From positions 3,553,592 to 3,617,591 of the forward strand of contig CP098402.1 in NCBI GenBank assembly GCA_025916675.1: a stretch of 64,000 bases of DNA, read 5' to 3'. Of this stretch, positions 1 to 10,063 are shown one piece after another. Below the pieces are notes generated by a model that was not told the origin of the DNA, searched no databases, and worked only from the letters and a program-made list of their open reading frames with translations. The position numbers and the translations under genes were made by a program. This DNA comes from Phycisphaera sp. GTDB taxonomy: Bacteria > Planctomycetota > Phycisphaerae > Phycisphaerales > UBA1924. How positions within the stretch are numbered: the first letter of the stretch is position 1; each line of letters starts with the position of its first letter.

Positions 1-45
1 GCCAGGACGCAGCGGGTGGGCGTGTTCATGGCCGATGGTACTCCC

Positions 46-837
46 TCACACGAACGCCAACGCGACCAGCGCGAGCACCCCGCCTCGCACGTCGATGAGG
101 CTCCGCACCCGCGGCAGGAACGCGATGAGCATGCCCATGGCGGGAAGCCCGATCGCCAGCGTGAGCGTGGTCGGCGTGTGCTCGCCAAGGCCTAGCCAGT
201 ACGCGACCGCGATCACGTAGATTCCGATGGCGACCACCCTGGCCCATCGCCGACCAGCCAACACCGAGACGGTCTTCGTGCCGAACATCGCGTCGGCGGG
301 CGTGTCGTCGATGTCGCTCAGGATCGCGTCGCCGGTTACGAGCATGCACACTATGCCCAGGGCGATCCAGGGCAGGCGTTGCTCGAACAGTTCCGGAACC
401 GAAGCAAACAGCACGCATCCAATCAGCGTCGCATACGCGAGGCCCGTGAGCGCGTTCTTGATGACCAGCACGTCCTTCGGTCGCGTGCGCCGGCTCTCGC
501 TTCTACGCGAGCCGTAGATGATGACCGAGACCGCCCCAATCGGCACGAGTACAACCAGCCATGGCTCGACAAGTACCGCCAGCATGCACGCCGAAAGCCC
601 AAGCGAAGCGGCCAAGACGTTCATGGCGACCCGATGCCGTTGCACGAAAGCATCGCGCACCGGGTTGGCCATACGGTCGGCCGGGTCGTCCCATGCCATG
701 AGGGGTTTGGCGCGGTCGAGCAGGTGGGCCATCCAGACGATGGTGGTGATCAGGGCGATCGAGAGCGACCAGGTTCGAGCGTCGAAGGCCGCTCCCGAGA
801 GCTCGAGTGTCGCGGTTGCCAGGCCGGCCGCGTACAA
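46..837 (-). CDS. UbiA-family prenyltransferase-like membrane protein
   Basis: Hydrophobic protein of about 263 residues with seven or more likely membrane segments. The second Asp-rich UbiA motif is clear near residues 174-190 (SDIDDTPADAMFGTKTV), followed by a typical LAGRRWA stretch. The first motif is degenerate (MAWDDPADRMANP, residues 47-59). UbiA enzymes attach polyprenyl chains to aromatic acceptors in the membrane; the acceptor cannot be told here. The listed start is TTG. The frame stays open, with protein-like sequence (LARLEFACLPSALYAAG), back to the stop codon of fumC, which lies in the same frame, so the true start is uncertain and no ATG is available. It lies directly downstream of fumC on the same strand and is probably co-transcribed. 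Confidence 0.7.
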   Translation of the reverse strand: MYAAGLATATLELSGAAFDARTWSLSIALITTIVWMAHLLDRAKPLMAWDDPADRMANPVRDAFVQRHRVAMNVLAASLGLSACMLAVLVEPWLVVLVPIGAVSVIIYGSRRSESRRTRPKDVLVIKNALTGLAYATLIGCVLFASVPELFEQRLPWIALGIVCMLVTGDAILSDIDDTPADAMFGTKTVSVLAGRRWARVVAIGIYVIAVAYWLGLGEHTPTTLTLAIGLPAMGMLIAFLPRVRSLIDVRGGVLALVALAFV

Positions 838-900
838 GGCCGACGGGAGGCAGGCAAACTCCAGCCGGGCGAGCGCGGACGGATGGCCACTGGCGATCGA

Positions 901-2367
<1,467 letters not shown>

Positions 2368-2548
2368 GGGGGCTCCTGGTAGGCTTGGATTGGGTCTCTG
2401 GTTGGGTCCGGCAATCAATCGTACGGTGCCCATAGCTCGGAGGTCACCACGCAACCCAGCATCGGGTGGCCCGTACAGTTACTCGAAGAGCAGCACCGCC
2501 GCCCGCCGGCCGTGCCCCACCCACGCCCAACTCCAAGGGGGCCCGCCC

Positions 2549-3853
2549 ATGCTTCGGACCACTCGATTTGTCGCCCTCGCCGCGGCCAGCCTGGCGCTGG
2601 CGGGCAGCGTCCTGGCCCAGAGCAGCGTGCTCCGCCAGGGCGACAGCAAGGACTGGACCATCCGCTTCCGCGCGAACATCCGGGCCTGGCAGGATTTCGG
2701 CAACCAGCAGCAGGAACGCGGCGCGTCGCACGACCTCTGGGAGTTCGAGCAGGCGACCATCGTGGTGCCCATGCTCGAGCGCACGAGCCTCAGCCGCTCG
2801 AACGACAGCAAGATGACCATGGAGGTCCGCGTCAACGACCGCGACGCGGTGCCCGCCAGGACCGATCCGTACGTCCGCCTGAACAACAAGCACGCTGGCT
2901 CGCGGTACCTGGGCTGGGCCGTCGCCAAGGGCAGCGCCCGCGACATCGAGGTGGTGACCCAGCAGGCCATGACCTCCTACGACGTGACCGTCGATGACGA
3001 CCGGGCGCTGCGCGTCGAGTGGCCCGCGGGCGACTGGCCCGACGATGCGCTCAGCGCGCTCGACCCGCAGGTGGGCATCGAGTTCGGCCTCGACGGCAAC
3101 CCCTACGACGGCCTGGACCGCACCGCCGATCGCATCGACACGCTCATCGGCCGCCTGGGCCGCAGCCCGCGCGACGTGTCTCCCTACCTGGTGGCCAAGT
3201 ACCTGACCGGCGCCGTCTGGGGCCACATCCGCTCGCGCGATGGCACGGGGCTGAACACCTCGCGCACCGGCGAGATCGAGGGCGTTGATATCGCGGGCGT
3301 GCCGACCACGTTCGTGCGCCGCCGGGGCAACCAGTACGAGACGTGCGCCCTCTTGGTCTACACCATGCGCCGCGCCGGGCTGCCGGCCCGCATGGTGATG
3401 GGCTTCGTCGCCGACTCCGATGGCGACGGCGAGGACGAGCTCACTGGCGACCGAGATCGCGAGGGCGAGCCCATCTGCTGGGTCGAGTTCGCTCTGGTCG
3501 AGGGCGGCCGCACCACCTGGATCCCCGTCGACCTCAACGGCATGATGCGCTCGTCCAGCCGCGCGCCCAACATCGCCGACCTGGAGACCCTGCAAAAGCC
3601 CTGGGACGGCTTCGGCACCATCGACGACTCGAAGTATTGGGTGCCCTTCGCCTTCCACGTGCACCCACCGATCACGGTCAAGGCCTACGGCTCGCCGGGC
3701 TTCTGGGGCATCTTCGCCACGCCCACCGAGCCCAGCCGGGCCGAGCAGATGATCATGATCGACGTGACCACCACGCCCGTGACGGCCGAGACGCGCCGGG
3801 AGAAGAAGGCCGAGGAGTCGGGCAACGATCGCCCCCGCCGCCGGCGTCGCTGA
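2549..3853 (+). CDS. Secreted transglutaminase-like domain protein
   Basis: Exported protein of 434 residues with a signal peptide (TTRFVALAAASLALAGSVLAQ). The C-terminal half has a transglutaminase-like core: the Cys segment YETCALLVYTMRRAGLPARM is followed by a strand ending WVEF and then WIPVDLNG. In active members the position before the WVE strand is a His (HAWVE); here it reads PICWVEF, so the catalytic His appears to be missing. A short acidic insert (DSDGDGEDELTGDRD) may bind calcium. The C-terminus is very basic (PRRRRR). AAGGGG lies about eight bases before the ATG, and the Ala-rich signal peptide supports this start. It is divergent from fumC. The role is unknown; it could be structural rather than enzymatic. 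Confidence 0.75.
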   Translation: MLRTTRFVALAAASLALAGSVLAQSSVLRQGDSKDWTIRFRANIRAWQDFGNQQQERGASHDLWEFEQATIVVPMLERTSLSRSNDSKMTMEVRVNDRDAVPARTDPYVRLNNKHAGSRYLGWAVAKGSARDIEVVTQQAMTSYDVTVDDDRALRVEWPAGDWPDDALSALDPQVGIEFGLDGNPYDGLDRTADRIDTLIGRLGRSPRDVSPYLVAKYLTGAVWGHIRSRDGTGLNTSRTGEIEGVDIAGVPTTFVRRRGNQYETCALLVYTMRRAGLPARMVMGFVADSDGDGEDELTGDRDREGEPICWVEFALVEGGRTTWIPVDLNGMMRSSSRAPNIADLETLQKPWDGFGTIDDSKYWVPFAFHVHPPITVKAYGSPGFWGIFATPTEPSRAEQMIMIDVTTTPVTAETRREKKAEESGNDRPRRRRR

Positions 3854-3886
3854 GGGCGATGGCCCCGGGGCCCATAGCCTCGGGGC

Positions 3887-4537
3887 ATGGAACTCAGCCC
3901 CAGCCACCTCCGCGTTGCCGACCGCTACAAGCTGCTCATCGGGCTGATCGTCCCAAGGCCCATCGCGTTCGTGTCGACGGTGTCGCCCGACGGCCGGACC
4001 AACCTCGCGCCGTTCAGCTTCTTCAGCGGCGTGGGCAGCGAGCCCATGATGCTCGCCTTCTGTCCGGCGACAGGCGCGAATGGCCAGGACAAGGACACGC
4101 TCCGCAACGTCCGCCCGGCCGATGATCGGGACCACCCCGTCGGCACCGGCGAGTTCGTCGTCAACGTCGTGACCGAGGCCATCGCCCGCCAGATGTCGGC
4201 CACCGCCGAGGATTTGCCATATGGCGACAGCGAGTTCGATCTCTCTGGATTGACGCCCATCGCCAGCAGCGTCGTGAAACCCCCGCGCGTGGCCGAGTGC
4301 CCGGCGGCTTTCGAGTGCGTCACCCGCCAGATCGTCGAGACCAACCCCGGCGTGCCCAGCAGCGGCAACCTCGTGCTGGGCGAGGTCGTCCGCGTGCATG
4401 CCGACGAGGGCATCCTGAACGAGCGCTACCACACCGACGCCGCCAGGCTCGCCGCCTTCGGCCGCATGGGCGGGCCGGCGTACTGCACGACGCGGGATCG
4501 GTTTGAGCTGTCGAGGGGGAAGGGAGCGCTGGAGTAG
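3887..4537 (+). CDS. Flavin reductase-like FMN-binding protein
   Basis: 216-residue cytosolic protein of the split-barrel flavin reductase family (DIM6/NTAB type). The N-terminal pattern PRPIAFVSTVSPDGRTNLAPFSFF is the family's FMN-binding hallmark, and the C-terminal half has the usual GEVVRVH strand. Members reduce or bind FMN, often to serve a partner monooxygenase, but no such partner is nearby. It starts 33 bp after the transglutaminase-like gene on the same strand and may share its transcript. The exact substrate cannot be judged from sequence. Confidence 0.85.
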   Translation: MELSPSHLRVADRYKLLIGLIVPRPIAFVSTVSPDGRTNLAPFSFFSGVGSEPMMLAFCPATGANGQDKDTLRNVRPADDRDHPVGTGEFVVNVVTEAIARQMSATAEDLPYGDSEFDLSGLTPIASSVVKPPRVAECPAAFECVTRQIVETNPGVPSSGNLVLGEVVRVHADEGILNERYHTDAARLAAFGRMGGPAYCTTRDRFELSRGKGALE

Positions 4538-4547
4538 CACGTGTGGC

Positions 4548-4997
4548 TCAGCCGTACTCGTTTATCCAATCCTCCAGCCAAGCGACAACTGACTTCGCTT
4601 CTTGACGCGTCTCGAGCAATTCTGCATCGATGCGATAGACCGGCGACTCATGCTCGAGTGTAGTGCGGAGGTAGTATAGATCAGCCCCCGCATCCTCCAT
4701 GATGACCAGCGCATCGTCTGGCAGTGGGCTCCCATCGGGGCCTCTGCGGTCCTGGTTTCGCATGTCGATGTTGAGGAGGCCATCGGGATCATTGAAGCCA
4801 TAGCACATCTCGCCAGCCAGATCGATCCGCGAGTGCATCTGCAATAGTGTCGCGTATTGCTTCGGCGCCTTGCCAGGAAGGCCGGTCATCATCCGCTCGG
4901 CGGCATCTCCATCGAATGGCTCGCTTACTTGGATAACTCCGGCATCGATGCCTCGCTTGATGACGTTGCGGATCGCGTTTTCGATGTTCCCAGGCAT
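4548..4997 (-). CDS. SUKH (SMI1/KNR4)-like protein
   Basis: 149-residue soluble protein. The layout resembles the SUKH fold: an early LPGKAPKQYATLL segment, a central turn-rich stretch with PDGSPLPDDALVIMEDAG, then DLYYLRT and a SPVYRID strand. SUKH proteins often act as immunity proteins in polymorphic-toxin systems or bind other proteins, but no toxin gene is visible here. Base composition is visibly less GC-rich than the neighbours, which suggests recent acquisition. It converges on the flavin reductase gene with 10 bp between stops. The family assignment is by pattern only and is moderately uncertain. Confidence 0.55.
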   Translation of the reverse strand: MPGNIENAIRNVIKRGIDAGVIQVSEPFDGDAAERMMTGLPGKAPKQYATLLQMHSRIDLAGEMCYGFNDPDGLLNIDMRNQDRRGPDGSPLPDDALVIMEDAGADLYYLRTTLEHESPVYRIDAELLETRQEAKSVVAWLEDWINEYG

Positions 4998-5115
4998 CTG
5001 TCGTTCCTTGCGTTGATCGAGTATTGCGTCGCGGCTTCGAGAGGTTATGCTCCGGCCTTGCCTGCAGAGATCACATTCTTGTACCGGTTTCTGCCGCGCG
5101 TCTGAGGCCCCGTGC

Positions 5116-5478
5116 TCACGCCCGCGGCTCGGTTTCGCGGCGGGCTAGTTCGTTGAGATTGGCCTCCAGGCGCGCAAAGCCGTCGATGACCCATTCAAGA
5201 AAGGAGTCTGAGGGCGCGTCCGTATCCGATTCCCGCCGATGGGCGAACTCGACGGTCCACCGTCTCGCGTTCGTAAGCACGGAACGCGCCCAGTCGCGCT
5301 CGTTGGGATCGCTCAAATCGACCAAGTGCGAGTCCTGATACCGGTCCCGCTGCTGCTCCGTCAGGACGGGGTTGGACTCCAAGATTGCACGGCATATGAA
5401 GTCGAAATCGATGTTCCTGACCTTCCAGTTGAGATCAAGGTCTTCTTCGCGCGTGCTGATCATTATCAAGACAGACAT
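5116..5478 (-). CDS. Small hypothetical protein
   Basis: 120-residue acidic, soluble protein that I do not recognise. It looks mostly helical (EWVIDGFARLEANLNELARRE at the C-terminus) and has no signal peptide or membrane segment. It lies 118 bp upstream of the SUKH-like gene on the same strand, in the same less GC-rich pocket, so the two may have arrived together. Coding status rests on an open frame with reasonable amino-acid composition. Confidence 0.55.
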   Translation of the reverse strand: MSVLIMISTREEDLDLNWKVRNIDFDFICRAILESNPVLTEQQRDRYQDSHLVDLSDPNERDWARSVLTNARRWTVEFAHRRESDTDAPSDSFLEWVIDGFARLEANLNELARRETEPRA

Positions 5479-5551
5479 CGCAAGACCTCCGGATGGCCGC
5501 CAGATTGGGCCGCGGGATGCTACCGGCGGGGGTCTCGCCTGGCTCCATCGA

Positions 5552-5657
5552 GCCCTATCCTGCCATTCCCGACGGCATCTCGCCCCGATACCCCGTCACG
5601 GAGTTACCGATGGAGATTTACGAGGACCAGGCCCGCGACATCCTCGCCCGGCCCGGC
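5552..5657 (+). repeat. Duplicated 5' region of sucC
   Basis: About 105 bases match the region around the sucC start (6713-6819). By eye, about three quarters of the bases agree both before and after the ATG. The shared block includes CCCCG.CACGGAGT before the start. The encoded peptide MEIYEDQARDILARPG matches MKIHEYQARDILSQAG of SucC. The copy ends abruptly and its frame runs into the lipoprotein gene. It looks like an old duplication of sucC's promoter, leader and first 16 codons. Confidence 0.8.
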
Positions 5658-5669
5658 GCTCGCCGTGCG

Positions 5670-6671
5670 ATGCCTTCGTGCGCCGGGCGGGCCAGGTGCG
5701 GCATGGCGGGTTTGCTTGGTCTCCTCGTGCTGGCCATCGTGCCTGGGTGCGCCTCGACGCCCACGCCCGCGTGGTCCCCCGACATCCCGCCGCTGGGCGT
5801 CGGCGACCGGGCGCCCGCGTTCGAGGCTGATCACTGGATCCGCGAGCCGCACGTGAGGCCCTTCGAGGGCGGGTCCATCTACGTCGTCGAGTTCTGGGCG
5901 ACGTGGTGCGTGGCGTGCATCGCCGGCTTCCCCGAGCTGGCCGACCTGCAGGCCGAGTACGCCCACCGGGGCGTCGTCGTCATCGCGGCGACCAACGCGG
6001 ACGACCGGGGCTGCACGCTCAAATCGGCGACGGCCATGGCGCTCGACCCCGCCCGGCGCATGGACTTCGGCGTCGCCTTCATGGACGATCCCGGCGTCTA
6101 CCGCGCCTGGGCGAGGGCGGCCGGGCACCGGGGCATCCCGACCGCGCTGGTCGTTGACCGCTCGGGCCGGCTGGCGCACGTGGGCTACGAGCGGCCGCCG
6201 CGTGCGGTCGTCGAAGAGCTCCTCGCGGGGACGTTCGACATGGAGACCGCCGCCGAGCGGCACGAGCGTGTCATGGTCACGCGGGCCTCGGTCAAGCGCT
6301 ACGAGGAGCTGCTCGAGGCCGGCGATCCCGGCGCGAGCGCCTTCGCGTGGCGAGCGCTCGAGGGGCCGACCGGGCGGATCTCCAGCGGGCCGACGGCCAT
6401 CGCCGAGCTGGCGATGTTTTCCACGCCCGGGGGTACCGAGCCGGACCTCGGGCTGGCGCTGGCGGGTGCCCGCCTGGGGTACGAGCTGCGCACCGACCCG
6501 ACAGACCTGTGGTACGACCAGACGCTGGCCGAGGCCGAGTTCCGCGCCGGGAACGTCGAGCGGGCGATCGAGGTGTGCGAGTGGGCCCTTGACCAGGAAG
6601 GGGCGCTGGGAGCGGACGCGCTGCGGGAACGGCTCGCCGGGTATCGGCAGGCGGTGGCAAGCGACGGGTGA
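5670..6671 (+). CDS. TlpA-like thioredoxin-fold lipoprotein
   Basis: Predicted lipoprotein: a hydrophobic run LLGLLVLAIVPGC ends in a lipobox-like Cys. A redoxin/TlpA domain follows, with the WATWCVACIAGFPEL active site (CxxC = CVAC) and a cis-Pro segment GIPTALVVDRSG. The C-terminal 130 residues are helical and probably TPR-like. The role would be thiol-disulfide exchange outside the cytoplasm. Start choice is open: ATG at 5670 gives a basic n-region (MPSCAGRARCG), ATG at 5703 gives a shorter one, and ATG at 5610 would add the captured sucC leader peptide. Translation may begin at 5610 because that start brings sucC's initiation context. sucC follows after 100 bp. Confidence 0.8.
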   Translation: MPSCAGRARCGMAGLLGLLVLAIVPGCASTPTPAWSPDIPPLGVGDRAPAFEADHWIREPHVRPFEGGSIYVVEFWATWCVACIAGFPELADLQAEYAHRGVVVIAATNADDRGCTLKSATAMALDPARRMDFGVAFMDDPGVYRAWARAAGHRGIPTALVVDRSGRLAHVGYERPPRAVVEELLAGTFDMETAAERHERVMVTRASVKRYEELLEAGDPGASAFAWRALEGPTGRISSGPTAIAELAMFSTPGGTEPDLGLALAGARLGYELRTDPTDLWYDQTLAEAEFRAGNVERAIEVCEWALDQEGALGADALRERLAGYRQAVASDG

Positions 6672-6771
6672 GCACGACGGGCCGCGCGTTGGGCCGCGCG
6701 TTGGGCCCGCTGGCCCTACCCTGAGACGCCCGACGACACCTGACCCAAAACCCCGGCACGGAGTGCCCCGC

Positions 6772-7974
6772 ATGAAGATCCATGAGTACCAGGCCCGCGA
6801 CATCCTCAGCCAGGCGGGCGTGCCCGTGCCGCCGGCGGTCACGATCGACAACGCCGACGAGGCGGCCCGCGTCTTCAAGGACGTGACCAAGGACATGGGC
6901 GACAAGAAGCTCGCCGTTGTCAAGGCCCAGGTCCACGCCGGCGGGCGGGGCAAGGCGGGCTTCGTGAAGCTCGTCAAGACGGCCGAGGAGGCCACCGAGG
7001 CCGCCCGATTCATGCTGAGCAACAAGATGGTGAGCGTGCAGACCGGGCCCGAGGGCCTGGAGGTCACCAAGCTGCTGATCGCCGCGGGTGTTGACATCGC
7101 CCACGAGTACTACGTCGCCATCACGACCGACCGCAAGACGCGCCAGCACGTGCTGATCGCCAGCAGCGAGGGCGGGGTCGAGATCGAGAAGGTGGCCGAG
7201 GAGAACCCCGACGCGATCGTCCGTGAGCGGCTGCACCCCTTGCTGGGCCTGCAACCGTACCAGGCTCGAAAGGTCGCGTTCGCGCTGGGCTTCAAGGGGA
7301 AGCTCGTCAATCAGGCGGTCAAGACGCTGATGGCGCTGGCCAAGTCATTCCTTGAGAAGGACTGCACGATCGCCGAGATTAATCCCCTCATCACGACCAA
7401 GCCGACCGCCGAGCACCCCGACGGCGAGCTGCTGGCCATCGACGCGAAGTTCAACTTCGACGACAACGCCCTGTTCCGCCACAAGGACGTCCAGGGCATG
7501 TTCGACCCCAGCGAGGAGAACCCCGGCGAGCTGCGCGCCAGCCGCATGGGCCTGAACTATATCGCCCTGGACGGCAACATCGGCTGCCTGGTGAACGGTG
7601 CGGGCCTCGCGATGGCGACGATGGACACGATCGCCCTGGAGGGCGGCCAGCCGGCGAACTTCCTCGATGTGGGTGGGAGTGCGAGCGAGGAGGCCGTGAC
7701 CGAGGCGTTCCGGATCATCCTCGACGACAAGGCCGTCAAGGGCGTGATGGTCAACATCTTCGGCGGCATCATGGACTGCGCGGTCATCGCCCAGGGCATC
7801 GTCAACGCGGCCACCGAGATCGGCTTCGAGGTGCCGCTGGTTGTGCGGCTGGAGGGCACGAACGTGCAGGCCGGCCGCAAGATCCTCGAAGAGGCTAGCG
7901 GCAAGCTGACCACGCTCCAGGCCGCCAGCGACCTGGGCGACGCGGCCAAGAAGGTCGCCGCGGCCGTTGCCTGA
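6772..7974 (+). CDS. sucC: Succinyl-CoA ligase (ADP-forming) beta subunit
   Basis: 400-residue ATP-grasp subunit of succinyl-CoA synthetase, which makes succinate with ATP or GTP in the TCA cycle. Visible hallmarks are the start MKIHEYQARDILSQAG, the AQVHAGGRGKAG nucleotide loop, AEINPLITT, and the C-terminal NGAGLAMATMD...PANFLDVGG ligase region. Length matches the family (about 388-400). The start ATG is preceded by CACGGAGTGCCCCGC. The alpha subunit sucD, usually next door, is absent; a phosphatase gene follows after 3 bp instead, so sucD must lie elsewhere. The 5' region has a degenerate second copy at 5552-5657. Confidence 0.96.
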   Translation: MKIHEYQARDILSQAGVPVPPAVTIDNADEAARVFKDVTKDMGDKKLAVVKAQVHAGGRGKAGFVKLVKTAEEATEAARFMLSNKMVSVQTGPEGLEVTKLLIAAGVDIAHEYYVAITTDRKTRQHVLIASSEGGVEIEKVAEENPDAIVRERLHPLLGLQPYQARKVAFALGFKGKLVNQAVKTLMALAKSFLEKDCTIAEINPLITTKPTAEHPDGELLAIDAKFNFDDNALFRHKDVQGMFDPSEENPGELRASRMGLNYIALDGNIGCLVNGAGLAMATMDTIALEGGQPANFLDVGGSASEEAVTEAFRIILDDKAVKGVMVNIFGGIMDCAVIAQGIVNAATEIGFEVPLVVRLEGTNVQAGRKILEEASGKLTTLQAASDLGDAAKKVAAAVA

Positions 7975-7977
7975 GGC

Positions 7978-8799
7978 ATGAGCGAGCCGTTCGCAAACGT
8001 CGATCGCGAGGTCATGGCCCGTCTCGAGCTGGCGCTCGAAGCGGCGCGCGCCGCCGGTGGCGTCACGTTGCAGTTCTTCCAGGGCGACCAGCTCGGCACC
8101 ATCAGCAAGGCCGACGGCAGCCCCGTGACCGAGGCCGACAAGGGTGCCGAGCGTGTGCTGCGCGTGGCGATCGAGGAGGCGTTCCCGAGTGACGCCATCA
8201 TCGGCGAGGAGTTCGGCGAGAAGGACGGCGAGTCGGGCTACCGCTGGATCCTCGACCCCATCGACGGCACGGTGAGCTTCGTGCAGGGCGTGCCGCTGTA
8301 TGGAACCCTGGTTGGCGTGTTCAAGGGCGACGAGCCGGTGGTGGGCGTCGTGCACATGCCCGCGCTCAGCGAGACGGTGTTCGCGGCCAGGAGCGGCGGG
8401 GCGTGGTGGATCCCCGGCGTGGGCCAGGACGCCCGGCCCGCGGGATTGACGAACACGAGCAGCCTCGCCGACGCGCTACTGGTGACGACCGCGCTGGAGT
8501 ACTTCGACCCAGCTACCGGCGGGGACGTGTACGCCCGCCTGACCAGGGCCTGCAAGCGCACGCGCGGGTGGTCCGATTGCTACGCGCACGTGCTGCTGGC
8601 GACCGGCCGGTGCGACGTGGTGGTCGAGCCGACGATCAACCCGTGGGACATCGCGCCGATGGCGTGCGTCCTGGCCGAACTTGGCGGCCATTTGGTAGAT
8701 TGGACGGGTGCGAGCCGGATCGATGGCGGCGATGCCATCCTGACCAACGCGCACCTCAAGGACGCCGTGCTGGACACCCTCCGCGGGTCGGCGTCCTGA
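7978..8799 (+). CDS. Inositol monophosphatase-family phosphatase (HisN-like)
   Basis: 273-residue Mg-dependent phosphatase of the IMPase superfamily. Metal-binding motifs are present: IIGEEFGE, WILDPIDGTVSF and NPWDIAP. The segment RGWSDCYAHVLLATGRCDVV resembles histidinol-phosphatases of the IMPase type more than classical inositol phosphatases, so histidinol-phosphate or a similar substrate is a reasonable guess. It begins 3 bp after sucC and is probably translated from the same message. No other histidine genes are nearby. Confidence 0.85.
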   Translation: MSEPFANVDREVMARLELALEAARAAGGVTLQFFQGDQLGTISKADGSPVTEADKGAERVLRVAIEEAFPSDAIIGEEFGEKDGESGYRWILDPIDGTVSFVQGVPLYGTLVGVFKGDEPVVGVVHMPALSETVFAARSGGAWWIPGVGQDARPAGLTNTSSLADALLVTTALEYFDPATGGDVYARLTRACKRTRGWSDCYAHVLLATGRCDVVVEPTINPWDIAPMACVLAELGGHLVDWTGASRIDGGDAILTNAHLKDAVLDTLRGSAS

Positions 8800-8832
8800 A
8801 TCGGTTGCGTCGGTTTGCGCTACTCTTCCCGC

Positions 8833-9315
8833 ATGGCACGCACGCAACACGCCATCTTCGGGGCCGGCTGCTTCTGGGGCGTCGAGCACTCGTTCCGCCG
8901 CATTGATGGTGTCATCGATGCCACCACCGGCTACGCGGGCGGCACGATGGAGAATCCCAGCTACGAGGACGTCTGCACGCACACCACCGGCCACGCCGAG
9001 GTCGTGCGCGTCGAGTACGACCCCGAGCGCGTCGCATTCGATGAGATCCTGCACGCCTTCTGGCGCATGCACGACCCCACCCGCCGCGCGCAGCAGGACG
9101 GCGATACCGGCCAGTACCGCTCGGTGATCTTCACCACGAGCGACGAGCAACTCGAGCAAGCACGGGCATCGAAGGACGCCGAAGAATCCAGCGGCCGCCA
9201 CGGCGAGCCGATCGTGACGCAGATCGCCCCAGCACCGGCGTTCTACCGGGCCGAGGAGCGCCATCAGCGATACGCCGAGAAGCACGGCGCGGGCGCCTGC
9301 CCCCAAAACCGATAG
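8833..9315 (+). CDS. msrA: Peptide methionine sulfoxide reductase A
   Basis: 160-residue enzyme that reduces methionine-S-sulfoxide in proteins. The catalytic motif GAGCFWGVEHSF lies near the N-terminus, followed by GYAGG and the substrate region DPTRRAQQDGDTGQYRS. A Cys near the C-terminus (GAGACPQNR) may act as the resolving residue. This is at the short end of the family. The ATG at 8833 is chosen because GCFWG then falls at the usual 10-14 residues; in-frame codons upstream add nothing family-like. Confidence 0.93.
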   Translation: MARTQHAIFGAGCFWGVEHSFRRIDGVIDATTGYAGGTMENPSYEDVCTHTTGHAEVVRVEYDPERVAFDEILHAFWRMHDPTRRAQQDGDTGQYRSVIFTTSDEQLEQARASKDAEESSGRHGEPIVTQIAPAPAFYRAEERHQRYAEKHGAGACPQNR

Positions 9316-9380
9316 CACCTGGTGTGCAGGGCGTGTTCGGGTCGGCCGCTGGCACGTGAGCGCGGCGGGTACAGTTGCTG

Positions 9381-10061
9381 GTGAGCGACACGAAAGCCAA
9401 ATCCAAGACCGAAGCCAACGGTGACCAGCCGCACCGCAAGCGTCCCGGGCCGCTGCAGATGGGCCTGCTGGTGCTCTCAGGGCTGGTGATGATCGCCGGC
9501 GTGGCCCTGGGTGTCACCGGCACGCTCCAGGATGAGGCCGCGGTCGAGACCATCCAGCAGCAGCAGGCCGCCGCGACCGAGGGCCAGACCGCTCCCGGTG
9601 CCGATATGTCCAGCGGCTTCGTGGGGCAGGGCGGCGACGTCACATTCCCGTTCCCCGTGCCAGGCCTACCCGGCAGCACGCCCGAGCCCACTGGAGAACC
9701 GACCGGGGCACCCGCCGGGGGCGAGCCGGCCGAAGCCGCCGAGGAGACCGTGACCGATCCCTGGAGCCCGGCGATCTTCCGCATGGGCTTCAGCTTCTTC
9801 GTTGGCTTCGCGATGGCCTACGCGCTCAAGGCGTTCGCCAAGGTCACCGTCGTGTCGGCGGGCATCTTCTTCCTGCTGCTCTTCGGCCTGCAATACGCCG
9901 GCCTGGTCGAGGTGCGATGGACGGCCATGGCCGACCGCTACGACACCATCCAGGCCTGGCTCGGTGCGCAGCTCGGCGGCTTCCAGGCGTTCGTGACCGG
10001 CTATCTTCCTTCGGCGGGTGCGGGGATCGCGGGCCTCGGCTTGGGCTTCATCCGCAAGTAA
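9381..10061 (+). CDS. FUN14-like membrane protein
   Basis: About 226 residues. An N-terminal membrane segment (LQMGLLVLSGLVMIAGVALG) is followed by a Gln/Pro/Gly/Glu-rich low-complexity linker. The C-terminal domain (AIFRMGFSFFVGFAMAYALK, then VTVVSAGIFFLLLFGLQYAG) matches the FUN14 pattern of tandem hydrophobic helices with a Gly-rich end. Bacterial members have no firm function. The start is GTG at 9381 or TTG at 9375; no ATG fits and no clear ribosome site is seen. It converges on the GAF gene with stops 2 bp apart. Confidence 0.6.
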   Translation: MSDTKAKSKTEANGDQPHRKRPGPLQMGLLVLSGLVMIAGVALGVTGTLQDEAAVETIQQQQAAATEGQTAPGADMSSGFVGQGGDVTFPFPVPGLPGSTPEPTGEPTGAPAGGEPAEAAEETVTDPWSPAIFRMGFSFFVGFAMAYALKAFAKVTVVSAGIFFLLLFGLQYAGLVEVRWTAMADRYDTIQAWLGAQLGGFQAFVTGYLPSAGAGIAGLGLGFIRK

Positions 10062-10063
10062 TC

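Noticed and set aside
2444..4540. 698-codon minus-strand frame opposite the transglutaminase-like and flavin reductase genes
   Set aside because: Antisense to two clear genes; low-complexity Gly/His/Ala composition.
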